Shown here piece by piece: positions 6,751 to 12,696 of a stretch of DNA of 13,565 bases (positions are counted from its first letter, which is position 1; the number at the start of each line of letters is the position of its first letter). Source of the DNA: CAIRYW01 sp964555825 (GTDB lineage Bacteria > Patescibacteriota > Minisyncoccia > Phycocordibacterales > CAIRYW01); NCBI GenBank assembly GCA_964555825.1, contig CAZKTY010000020.1, positions 1-13,565 of the forward strand, given 5' to 3'. The notes under the pieces were generated by a model. That model saw only the letters and a list, made by a program, of their open reading frames with translations. It searched no databases and had not been told where the DNA came from. Made by a program: the position numbers and the translations under genes.

Positions 6751-7722
6751 TTAATTAACTTGGTTCTTTGGTTTTCCGCTATCAAAAAAATCAATGATAT
6801 TTTGAGCTGCCAAAGTTGCCATCTCATTCCTAGCACTTTCACGTGCAGAAGAAATATGGGGAGTAAGGATCACATTTGGGAGCTTTATTAGACCCTTTGT
6901 TAGTTTTGGTTCAAATTCAAAGACATCAAGACCAGCTCCTCTAATAACTCCAGTTTGAAGAGCTTTTACTAAAGCAACTTCATCAATAACAGGTCCTCTT
7001 GAGGTATTGATCAAGAAACTACTTGGCTTCATTAATTTTAATCTTTCTTCGTTTATCAGATGCTTTGTTGAATCAAGTAATGGAACATGAAGACTGACAA
7101 TATCTGACTGTTTAAGGACTTCTTCTACTGTAGGATAAAAAACAGCGCCACAATCATTTTCTATTTTTTCATTTCTAACCACATCATAATAAATTACTTT
7201 TACATCAAACCCTTTTGAGGCATGATAAGCAACTCTCTCACCAATATGTCCTGCACCCAAAAGTCCTAAGGTCTTTCCTTTTAGATCGGTACCCATGAAA
7301 TTCATTGGTGACCATCCTTCATATTTTCCTTTTCTCATGAAATCATCCGCCTCTACCATTCTAGTAGTAAGCCCCAAGATGAAAGCCATTGTCTGTTCTG
7401 CGATACAATCAGAGAACGCACCAGGAGTATTTGTGACTAGTATTCCTCTTTTCTTTGCCTCGGAAACATCTATGTTGTCAAAGCCAACAGCATAATTTGC
7501 GTAGATCTTAACGGTTGGAGCAATATCAAAGATATTTGCATCAATTTTGTCAGTCAAAAGGGACAACACAGCGTCGTAAGGTTTTTTCTTTAAATATTTT
7601 ATGATCTCTTTTTGAGTTGGAGGATCTTCTTTTGGATAGATATCAACGTTGTAACCTTTATCTATAAGCATTTTGATACCGATATCTGGAATTTTTCTCG
7701 TGACGAAAATGTTCTTTGTCAT
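6751..7722 (-). CDS. D-2-hydroxyacid dehydrogenase (glyoxylate/hydroxypyruvate reductase type)
   Basis: A 323-residue NAD(P)-dependent D-2-hydroxyacid dehydrogenase of full family length. The Rossmann nucleotide-binding motif is GLLGAGHIGERVA (Gly156-x-Gly-x-x-Gly161). The catalytic triad sits at Arg242 (NTSRGPVIDE), Glu271 (LDVFEFEP) and His289 (ILTPHISSA), with the same spacing as glyoxylate reductases. The N-terminal substrate domain has YANYAVGFDNID (74-85). Overall it is closest in feel to GyaR/glycerate dehydrogenase, which reduces glyoxylate or hydroxypyruvate, but D-lactate or other 2-oxoacid substrates are not excluded. Asp180 at the end of the second beta strand (VIYYD) suggests NAD(H) preference. 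It starts 3 nt after the thioredoxin gene and ends 8 nt before gpmA, so D-glycerate metabolism next to phosphoglycerate mutase would make sense as an inference. Confidence 0.9.
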   Translation of the reverse strand: MTKNIFVTRKIPDIGIKMLIDKGYNVDIYPKEDPPTQKEIIKYLKKKPYDAVLSLLTDKIDANIFDIAPTVKIYANYAVGFDNIDVSEAKKRGILVTNTPGAFSDCIAEQTMAFILGLTTRMVEADDFMRKGKYEGWSPMNFMGTDLKGKTLGLLGAGHIGERVAYHASKGFDVKVIYYDVVRNEKIENDCGAVFYPTVEEVLKQSDIVSLHVPLLDSTKHLINEERLKLMKPSSFLINTSRGPVIDEVALVKALQTGVIRGAGLDVFEFEPKLTKGLIKLPNVILTPHISSARESARNEMATLAAQNIIDFFDSGKPKNQVN

Positions 7723-7725
7723 AGA

Positions 7726-8121
7726 TTAATTTGTTTGAGGTGTTAGCTGGCATTCTGTGACCTTTGCTAAAGAATCTAGACTTTGCTCTCCTTCATATCT
7801 ATTTCCATTTGAATCAATCCAAGTTGGATATCCTTTTATACCTTTGTCCAAACAAAGTTTCTCATTGTCAGGACATTCTACATATGGTACGTATCTAAAA
7901 GAGGCACCAAATTCTGCTTTTTGCTTTTGACAATGAGGACACCAAACAGCTCCATACATAGTTATATTCTTTGAAGCTAAACATTGTGCAAATTGATCAA
8001 GACCTGCTCTTGGTCTTGTTCTTGCTTCAATAGCTGCATAAAAAGTGTAGATAACAGCAACAACTATCAACACTAAGACAATGTACCCAATAATATTCTT
8101 ATTTTTTATTTTAAATTTCAT
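7726..8121 (-). CDS. Membrane-anchored thioredoxin-like protein, VKOR-partner type
   Basis: A 131-residue protein with one N-terminal transmembrane helix (about 10-29) and a thioredoxin-fold domain, probably outside the cytoplasmic membrane. The active site is C61-P-H-C64 in MYGAVWCPHCQKQKAEFG, and the cis-proline is P99 in GYPTW. Four further cysteines (47, 83, 90, 124) make an even total of six. The pattern MYGAxWCPHC...YVEC...C...I.GYPTW...YEGxQSL matches the thioredoxin domain fused to VKOR in cyanobacterial and plant (LTO1-type) proteins; here it stands alone, with no VKOR in the window. It would pass electrons or disulfides to exported proteins. The CcdA-like gene two genes earlier in the same operon is a natural redox partner. 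It starts 5 nt after the preceding gene, with an A/T leader and no Shine-Dalgarno sequence. Confidence 0.88.
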   Translation of the reverse strand: MKFKIKNKNIIGYIVLVLIVVAVIYTFYAAIEARTRPRAGLDQFAQCLASKNITMYGAVWCPHCQKQKAEFGASFRYVPYVECPDNEKLCLDKGIKGYPTWIDSNGNRYEGEQSLDSLAKVTECQLTPQTN

Positions 8122-8126
8122 ATTAT

Positions 8127-8630
8127 TTATTCTTTACAACAATTTACTAATTTTCCCATAATGTCATCAAAAGACATAGGCTTTGCATTTTCGATCTGCG
8201 AAGCTACTTCTGGTGCTTTTACGATCTTTAATCTCAAGGCAAAGAAAAGATTATAGGTCTTATATGCAAAAGCAAATATCTCTTTCGCCTCATCTTTTTT
8301 ATTGTCAGAATAAAGTTTAGTTCCAACTTCCATCAGTCTCATAGTTGTAGCTAACAAATGTTTTGATATGCACCAACTTTCTCCTTCTGTTTTATCGATC
8401 ATTCTGGCAAGAAGAACCTTCCTCATCTCTCTTACCTCATATAGCATGTCATAATATTCGTCTTTACCAGTTTTATTACCTGTAAAGAAAAAATGCTCCT
8501 CAAGACTGATCAAATTCATTACAGCAATACTCAAGTCCTCCTCGGTAGAAAGATCTACTCCTTTTTTTTCTTTCAACTCTTCGATCTTTTTCTGGAGCTC
8601 CTCAAAGCTCATTGGTTTTTCATTTGCCAT
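8127..8630 (-). CDS. Unrecognised helical protein bracketed by KPMSF motifs
   Basis: A 167-residue soluble protein that I do not recognise. It appears almost wholly alpha-helical, with charged amphipathic stretches and no signal peptide or membrane segment. The same motif occurs near both ends: KPMSFEEL (5-12) and KPMSFDDI (150-157). The codons differ between the copies (for example AGC versus TCT for Ser), so this is not a recent duplication at the DNA level. A central helical core includes SIAVMNLISLEEHFFF and a TPR-like stretch, KLYSDNKKDEAKEIFAFAYK, though I see no clear repeat array. The C-terminus ends in NCCKE with adjacent cysteines, and one further cysteine is in ESWCISKH. It sits between the CcdA-like gene (19-nt gap) and the thioredoxin gene (5-nt gap), so a link to thiol redox is plausible. 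It may be an adaptor whose ends act as docking peptides; this is inference. Confidence 0.75.
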   Translation of the reverse strand: MANEKPMSFEELQKKIEELKEKKGVDLSTEEDLSIAVMNLISLEEHFFFTGNKTGKDEYYDMLYEVREMRKVLLARMIDKTEGESWCISKHLLATTMRLMEVGTKLYSDNKKDEAKEIFAFAYKTYNLFFALRLKIVKAPEVASQIENAKPMSFDDIMGKLVNCCKE

Positions 8631-8649
8631 ATTTGTTTTTGGTTATTAA

Positions 8650-9366
8650 TTATAAAAAGTATATTGCAATACCGATCACAAGAAGGATCACAAGAAGGAT
8701 AGTACGTGATTTTTTTGTTTCAAGTTTGCGGATCCTTTCCATTTTTTCGAGTACAACTTGATTTATCGCTAGGATAAGCATTATCACAAGAGGCATTACA
8801 AATATGACGTTATATATGACCAAATAACCAAAACCTTGCCAAAAATGAGCTTTATCATGTAATAAACTCAGAACAAAAAGATAAGGACCACCTGTACAAG
8901 GAAATTCAAACAGACCAACCAAGATACCTAAAAGAAAAGATCCTGGAATAGATGCTTTATTTATGACTTTAGCAAGAGTTCTGTGAGCGCTATCAGGTAT
9001 CTTTAGTTTTATTGGAAAAGTTGGGATGAATTCATTTATGAGCCCAATAACTGCATAAAGAAGAAGAATAGCCGCTCCTATCTTTGCCATAACATTTGGA
9101 ACATCAAAGAGAGAAAGCACTTTCAAAAAACCTATACCAATGAATGTGTATACAAAAGCAATTCCTAGGATATAAACTCCTCCCGCAGCCAAGATAAATT
9201 TTCTATTTTTTCCAAGACTAAATAAAAAAGTAATGGTCAGAAATAATATAGAGAATGCACATGGATTAAGACTATCTACAAAAGCAGCAACTGCAATAAC
9301 TGGTAAGAACCAACCTCCTGCATGCATTGTTACAAAGTTAAGTATCATTGATGAGAATAATATCAT
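8650..9366 (-). CDS. CcdA/DsbD-beta-like thiol-disulfide transmembrane protein
   Basis: A 238-residue membrane protein of the CcdA/DsbD transmembrane family, which carries reducing equivalents from cytoplasmic thioredoxin across the membrane to outer thioredoxin-like proteins. The two signature cysteines are C36 in SLNPCAFS and C157 in EFPCTGGPY, each in a hydrophobic helix, and about six membrane segments are visible. Length fits CcdA, not full DsbD, as the outer alpha and gamma domains are missing. The separate thioredoxin encoded at 7726-8121 could fill the gamma role. The ATG at 9366 has AAGG four bases upstream; in-frame ATGs at 9348 and 9327 are possible, the latter still keeping the first signature helix. 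A possible -10 (TATAGT, 9388-9393) lacks a recognisable -35. First gene of the seven-gene operon running to the metal ATPase. Confidence 0.9.
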   Translation of the reverse strand: MILFSSMILNFVTMHAGGWFLPVIAVAAFVDSLNPCAFSILFLTITFLFSLGKNRKFILAAGGVYILGIAFVYTFIGIGFLKVLSLFDVPNVMAKIGAAILLLYAVIGLINEFIPTFPIKLKIPDSAHRTLAKVINKASIPGSFLLGILVGLFEFPCTGGPYLFVLSLLHDKAHFWQGFGYLVIYNVIFVMPLVIMLILAINQVVLEKMERIRKLETKKSRTILLVILLVIGIAIYFL

Positions 9367-9450
9367 ATTGCCTTAGGTCTGAAAATAACTATATCTTCGC
9401 ATTCTTAAAAAGCTTGATACAACAAAGTCTATTTTAGTTCTCAGTCAGTA

Positions 9451-9484
9451 AAACATGATCTTATCTGTTGATAAATAGGATCAT
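9451..9484 (-). terminator. Probable intrinsic terminator of metK
   Basis: A hairpin starting at the metK stop codon: outer ATGATC/GATCAT and inner TTATC/GATAA stems with an AACA loop (arms 9455-9465 and 9470-9484), interrupted by a 4-nt bulge on one side. It is followed by GTTTTACTG, a short U-tract. Position is right, but the bulge and weak U-tract make it moderate. Confidence 0.45.
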
Positions 9485-10470
9485 TTATCCCAATCAAAGT
9501 CATTCCCAAAATGACCCCATTCTGCTGTCTTGGCAAATTTTGGTTCTCTCAGTTTTAGAGTTTCGATAATCGAATTAGGAGTGAAAAGATCTAGTTTATC
9601 TTTATAATCTACCTCTTCTTTTGTCCCATCATTTTTAAGTATCATAGCTTTTGCCCAAACAGGCTCTGCTATCCCTATAGCATATCCAAGAAAAAAAGTG
9701 ACCTCAGTATTATCTGACGATGAATTGAGGATTGAGACGGCTTGTTTTCTTGCAGCATATGCACCAGAACGATCAACTTTAGTTGAATCCTTACCAGAAA
9801 AAGCTCCTCCACCAATAGGACACCTCAGACCATATTGATCCACAACAATCTTTCTACCTGTAAGTCCAGTATCAGCATCAAAACCACCAATATTCCAATC
9901 GCCTGCTGGGTTAGCATAGATCTTAAGATCATTTTTTACTTTTTTATCTTTAAGCCATTCATTGATATATCTTTCCAGATCAGCCTTTGTCGTATTTTGA
10001 AACGAAGCAATAACCGTCTCGATCGAGTCGTCGTCACCATCCCAAGTGATCTGTGTTTTTCCATCAAAAGGAGAATATTTATTGAAAATATATTTAGCCA
10101 ATTCTCTAGCCAAAATAACCTCTTTTGGCATAAGTTCCTCTGTTTCTTTTGTAGCAAAACCGACCATAACACCCTGATCTCCTGCTCCTCCAATATTTAC
10201 TCCTTGAGCGATCTCATTTGACTGTTTTACTACATTTAACTGAACTCCATAAGGTTTTCCTAAGATCTTTTCAACTATCTCACGGATATCAACATATGCA
10301 TTTGTTGTAAGTTCCCCTGTTACAGTAACTATCCCGTGTCCTCCAAGAACCTCTATCGCAACGCGTGAATAAGGATCTTGTGCAAGACATGCATCCAAAA
10401 TACTGTCACTGATACGATCACAGAGTTTATCTGGATGCTTTGGGGTAACTGATTCTGCTGTCCATTTCAT
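9481..10470 (-). CDS. metK: S-adenosylmethionine synthetase
   Basis: Methionine adenosyltransferase, making SAM from methionine and ATP in the cytoplasm. Taken from the ATG at 10470, it is 329 residues and opens MKWTAESVTPKHPDK, aligning with the standard SESVSEGHPDK start. Key motifs are HPDK (12-15), GAGDQG (95-100), LTGRKIVVDQYG (203-214), the phosphate-binding GGGAFSGKD (220-228), KVDRSGAYAARK (231-242) and the terminal EWGHFG. Usual enzymes have 380-400 residues; the loss is spread over loops, notably just before GAGDQG and in the middle domain, while the motif residues remain. A longer in-frame start at 10572 would lie inside the riboswitch aptamer and add 34 unrelated residues, so I reject it. 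No Shine-Dalgarno sequence is seen. Expression should be shut off by SAM through the leader RNA. It ends in TGA and is its own transcription unit. Confidence 0.95.
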   Translation of the reverse strand: MKWTAESVTPKHPDKLCDRISDSILDACLAQDPYSRVAIEVLGGHGIVTVTGELTTNAYVDIREIVEKILGKPYGVQLNVVKQSNEIAQGVNIGGAGDQGVMVGFATKETEELMPKEVILARELAKYIFNKYSPFDGKTQITWDGDDDSIETVIASFQNTTKADLERYINEWLKDKKVKNDLKIYANPAGDWNIGGFDADTGLTGRKIVVDQYGLRCPIGGGAFSGKDSTKVDRSGAYAARKQAVSILNSSSDNTEVTFFLGYAIGIAEPVWAKAMILKNDGTKEEVDYKDKLDLFTPNSIIETLKLREPKFAKTAEWGHFGNDFDWDK

Positions 10471-10495
10471 ATATTTATTTATTAGATCAACTTCT

Positions 10496-10527
10496 AAAAC
10501 AAAAAATACTTCCCTTGAAGGAAAGTA
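10496..10527 (-). terminator. Riboswitch-controlled terminator ahead of metK
   Basis: On the minus strand TACTTTCC (10527-10520), loop TTCAA, GGGAAGTA (10514-10507) form an 8-bp stem with one G-U pair, followed by TTTTTTGTTTT. It lies 15 nt after the SAM aptamer and 25 nt before the metK ATG. Its 5' arm CTTTCC, plus two loop bases, can pair instead with AGGGAAAG (10553-10546) from the aptamer, giving mutually exclusive terminator and antiterminator forms. Confidence 0.85.
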
Positions 10528-10540
10528 AATATTGACCATT

Positions 10541-10640
10541 TTTATCTTTCCCTTTCGGGCTGGATTTGGCACCTTCTAATTTCTTAGGGTTGCCGGCAAG
10601 TCTACGAGCCAGTGCTCTAGTTGCTCTCTTGATACGTATT
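10541..10640 (-). promoter_or_regulatory. SAM-I (S-box) riboswitch aptamer controlling metK
   Basis: A compact SAM-I aptamer in the metK leader. In minus-strand order: P1 5' side TATC (10634-10631) followed by the conserved AAGAGA; P2 GCAA (10624-10621) paired with TTGC (10599-10596), with an inner GAG/CTC stem closing the CACTGG loop; conserved CGGCAACC; P3 ACC-CTAA/TTAG-GGT (10590-10571); the GGTGC-AAATCC joining segment; P4, only CCC-GAAA-GGG (10559-10550); then AAAGATA, whose GATA (10546-10543) closes P1. The S-box pseudoknot is supported: loop CTGG (10612-10609) can pair with CCAG (10563-10560). Order and conserved blocks match SAM-I, not SAM-II or SAM-III. With SAM bound, P1 and P4 hold the 3' strand, so the downstream terminator forms and metK is off; without SAM the antiterminator forms. 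P1 is only 4 bp and P4 only 3 bp, which is unusually small. Confidence 0.92.
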
Positions 10641-10653
10641 TAATTGTCTAAAT

Positions 10654-10662
10654 AGTGTACCA
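10654..10662 (-). promoter_or_regulatory. Extended -10 promoter of the riboswitch-metK unit
   Basis: Minus strand TGG-TACACT, a 4/6 -10 hexamer with a TGn extension. The -35 position, 17 bases upstream, is only T-rich. Transcription would start near 10647, a few bases before the riboswitch, giving a leader of about 177 nt to the metK ATG. Confidence 0.5.
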
Positions 10663-10689
10663 CAAAATTTATTTCTTAAAAATTCTCAT

Positions 10690-10727
10690 AAAAAAATCCC
10701 ATACTTAACTTTCATTAAGTATGGGAT
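10690..10727 (-). terminator. Strong intrinsic terminator of the GC-rich gene
   Basis: Perfect 13-bp arms ATCCCATACTTAA (10727-10715) and TTAAGTATGGGAT (10708-10696) with a 6-nt loop, followed on the minus strand by seven T residues. It lies 26 nt after the stop codon at 10754 and separates that gene from the metK promoter. Confidence 0.93.
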
Positions 10728-10753
10728 CATTCATTTTGAGGGATGCCGTTTTG

Positions 10754-11188
10754 CTAAATAACGACTACGCAGAAAGGAACTTCCTCGCAGTCGCTTTCAG
10801 TCCAAACGACGGTGTAATCCTCGCGGACGGCAATATTCGGTTTGCTGCAAACTTCAGGAAATTCGAACTTCACCCAGCCCCAGAAGAGCTCATTGATCGC
10901 AGCAGCTTCCATTCTCTGAGGAGATATCTTGTTCAACTGCTCCTGAATATCAGCACGAAAAGCCTCGCACTGTTCCTCATTGTCGAAACCTGGACAAGCA
11001 TCGTACTTAGCCTTGATAGGCTTTTCCAACGCCTCGCATATACCGATGATCCGGCAACGAAGATGATACAAGCGTTTGAGATCATCACTCATTGTCCCAA
11101 CAGGAGTTTCCCCTTCGGAAACTTTCGTCGAAGAACATACCACTGACCCGAGGTCAATACCAGCCATTTGTCCTAACAGATTTTTCAT
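10754..11188 (-). CDS. Unrecognised cysteine-rich protein, GC-rich gene
   Basis: A 144-residue protein from the ATG at 11188 that I cannot assign. It has no signal peptide or membrane segment and contains eight cysteines (18, 45, 51, 65, 74, 114, 134, 140), including a CRIIGIC pair and an ACPGFDNEEQC segment. The middle looks helical; the C-terminal third (WVKFEFPE, YTVVWTESDCEEVPFCVVVI) looks like beta strands. By direct count G+C over 10741-11100 is 173/360, about 48%, against roughly a third elsewhere, with many codons ending in C or G (TGC, GTC, CTC, AAC). An in-frame ATG at 11167 has AGGA three bases upstream and is an alternative start. The frame continues upstream to a TTG at 11320, but that TTG is the promoter -35 box. 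Its own strong promoter and terminator point to real and perhaps high expression; foreign origin is the other explanation for the composition. Confidence 0.7.
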   Translation of the reverse strand: MKNLLGQMAGIDLGSVVCSSTKVSEGETPVGTMSDDLKRLYHLRCRIIGICEALEKPIKAKYDACPGFDNEEQCEAFRADIQEQLNKISPQRMEAAAINELFWGWVKFEFPEVCSKPNIAVREDYTVVWTESDCEEVPFCVVVI

Positions 11189-11291
11189 TTGTATTTTGTA
11201 TTTTCGGTCGTTAATTGTCTGACGGTATTCACAGAAAAACAAACAGCTTTTTAGCCATTTCGTCTCAAAATGTAAAGGTACCGTTGGCACA

Positions 11292-11320
11292 TTTGTAACA
11301 TATAAATATATATGTGTCAA
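11292..11320 (-). promoter_or_regulatory. Sigma-70-type promoter of the GC-rich gene
   Basis: Minus strand TTGACA (11320-11315), exactly 17 bases of spacer, then TACAAA (11297-11292) preceded by TGT, an extended -10. This is the best-matching -35/-10 pair in the window. Transcription should start near 11285, leaving a leader of about 97 nt. Within that leader ACGGTA (11284-11279) can pair with TACCGT (11227-11222), a long-range stem of unclear meaning. Confidence 0.75.
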
Positions 11321-11337
11321 AATTTAGAACAAAAAAA

Positions 11338-12696
11338 TTAGAACTTATTGGCGATCCCTATATAATTCTTTGGAGTGATCTTTTTCAATTCTGTTTTTAT
11401 TTTTTGAGGAACATCTAGATCATCTATGAATTTCTGGATATCAACAATTGTAACTTTTTTTCCGCGAGTCAAAGCTTTTAATTTTTCATATGGAAGTGCA
11501 ACACCCTCTCTTCTTAGTACTGTCTGGATCGCTTCTGCAATGACCTCTGTATGATCCTCAAGATCATAAGATATCTTATTTTCATTGACACTTATCTTTC
11601 CAAGACCTTTTAATATTGATCTGTAAGCTATCAAACTATGTGAGAAAGCTACTCCAAAATTTCTTTCGACTGTAGAATCAGAAAGGTCTCTTTGCAAGCG
11701 AGATACAGGAAGTTTTGTACTGAAATAATTGAACAACGCATTCGCAAGACCAAGATTGCCTTCACTATTCTCGAAATCGATAGGGTTTACCTTATGAGGC
11801 ATAGTTGAAGATCCAACTTCTCCTTCCTTAGGTCTTTGAGTGATCCAATTATCGCTTATATATCTCCAAATATCCTGATCAAAACCTATTAGAATAGTAT
11901 TGATCCTTCTCATTAGATCAAATATCTCTGCATAAGTATCATGTGATTCGATCTGAGTCGTTACTAAACTTGGTTCAAGATCAACACCTCTTTCATCACA
12001 AAGTCTCTTAATAAAATTTTTTGTAAAATTCCTCCAATTTATATCTGGATAAGCGACAAAATGAGCATTGTAATTTCCTGTAGCTCCATTCAGTTTAGCT
12101 CCGATCCTATGCTTCTTTAATTGATCCACCTGTTTTTTAAGTCTTGAGGAAAACACTTTGAACTCTTTACCTAAGGTCGTTGGTGATGCACTTTGTCCAT
12201 GTGTACGAGCAAGCATTGGAACATTTTTGTACTGCAGAGCCATACTTTCGATCTCATCTAGAACTAGATCAAGAACAGGAATGATCGATCTTTTTTGTGC
12301 TTCAGCAAGCATAAGAGAGTATGCAATGTTATTTGTATCTTCAGATGTCAATGCAAAATGTATCCACTCAATAGAATCTTTTAAAGATGTTCTACTCAGT
12401 CTCTCTTTTAGGAAATACTCTACAGCTTTCACATCATGATTTGTAGTTGCTTCAAAAAGCTTTACCTCAAAAGCATCTTTTGTCTCAATATTATATAGAT
12501 CGCGAATTATATTCCTTTCTTTGTCATTAAATTTTCGCAAACCAACTTTTTTTTCATCTGAAAGAGCTATCAGATATTCACCTTCGACAATTATTCTATA
12601 TCGAATAAGAGCTTCCTCACTAAAGAATTGGGAAAGTTCCTCAACAGTTTTTCTATATCTTCCATCGATAGGACTTATTGATCTAAGAGATTGCAT
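11338..12696 (-). CDS. purB: Adenylosuccinate lyase
   Basis: A 452-residue PurB of the fumarase/aspartase superfamily. It cleaves fumarate from SAICAR (giving AICAR) and from adenylosuccinate (giving AMP) in the cytoplasm. The N-terminus LRSISPIDGRYR is typical of the longer E. coli-like subgroup. Superfamily blocks are TNHDVKAVEYF (85-95), SEDTNN (118-123), the ARTHGQSASPTT segment with His166, and the signature GSSTMPHKVNP (295-305), whose Ser296/Ser297 loop holds the catalytic serine. Length is normal and no key residue looks lost. The ATG at 12696 lies inside the 3' end of purC (14-nt overlap), so the two are translationally coupled and act on successive intermediates. No clear terminator follows; only a T-run lies between the stop codon and the next promoter, so some read-through into the GC-rich gene is possible. 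Confidence 0.97.
   Translation of the reverse strand: MQSLRSISPIDGRYRKTVEELSQFFSEEALIRYRIIVEGEYLIALSDEKKVGLRKFNDKERNIIRDLYNIETKDAFEVKLFEATTNHDVKAVEYFLKERLSRTSLKDSIEWIHFALTSEDTNNIAYSLMLAEAQKRSIIPVLDLVLDEIESMALQYKNVPMLARTHGQSASPTTLGKEFKVFSSRLKKQVDQLKKHRIGAKLNGATGNYNAHFVAYPDINWRNFTKNFIKRLCDERGVDLEPSLVTTQIESHDTYAEIFDLMRRINTILIGFDQDIWRYISDNWITQRPKEGEVGSSTMPHKVNPIDFENSEGNLGLANALFNYFSTKLPVSRLQRDLSDSTVERNFGVAFSHSLIAYRSILKGLGKISVNENKISYDLEDHTEVIAEAIQTVLRREGVALPYEKLKALTRGKKVTIVDIQKFIDDLDVPQKIKTELKKITPKNYIGIANKF

Noticed and set aside
10471..10572. Longer in-frame N-terminus for MetK starting at 10572
   Set aside because: It would translate through the 3' edge of the SAM aptamer and the terminator, and its residues have no counterpart in MetK; the conserved N-terminus begins at 10470.
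10721..11146. Plus-strand reading frame of 141 codons opposite the GC-rich gene
   Set aside because: It starts inside the minus-strand terminator, has no promoter or ribosome site, and its length is a by-product of the higher G+C there; the minus-strand frame has matching promoter and terminator.
11189..11320. Longer 188-residue version of the cysteine-rich protein starting at a TTG at 11320
   Set aside because: That TTG is the first half of the TTGACA -35 box, so it would lie upstream of the transcript.
11320..11345. TTAGAAC repeated twice just after purB, around an A-run
   Set aside because: It is a short direct repeat, not an inverted one, so it forms no hairpin; likely chance in AT-rich DNA.
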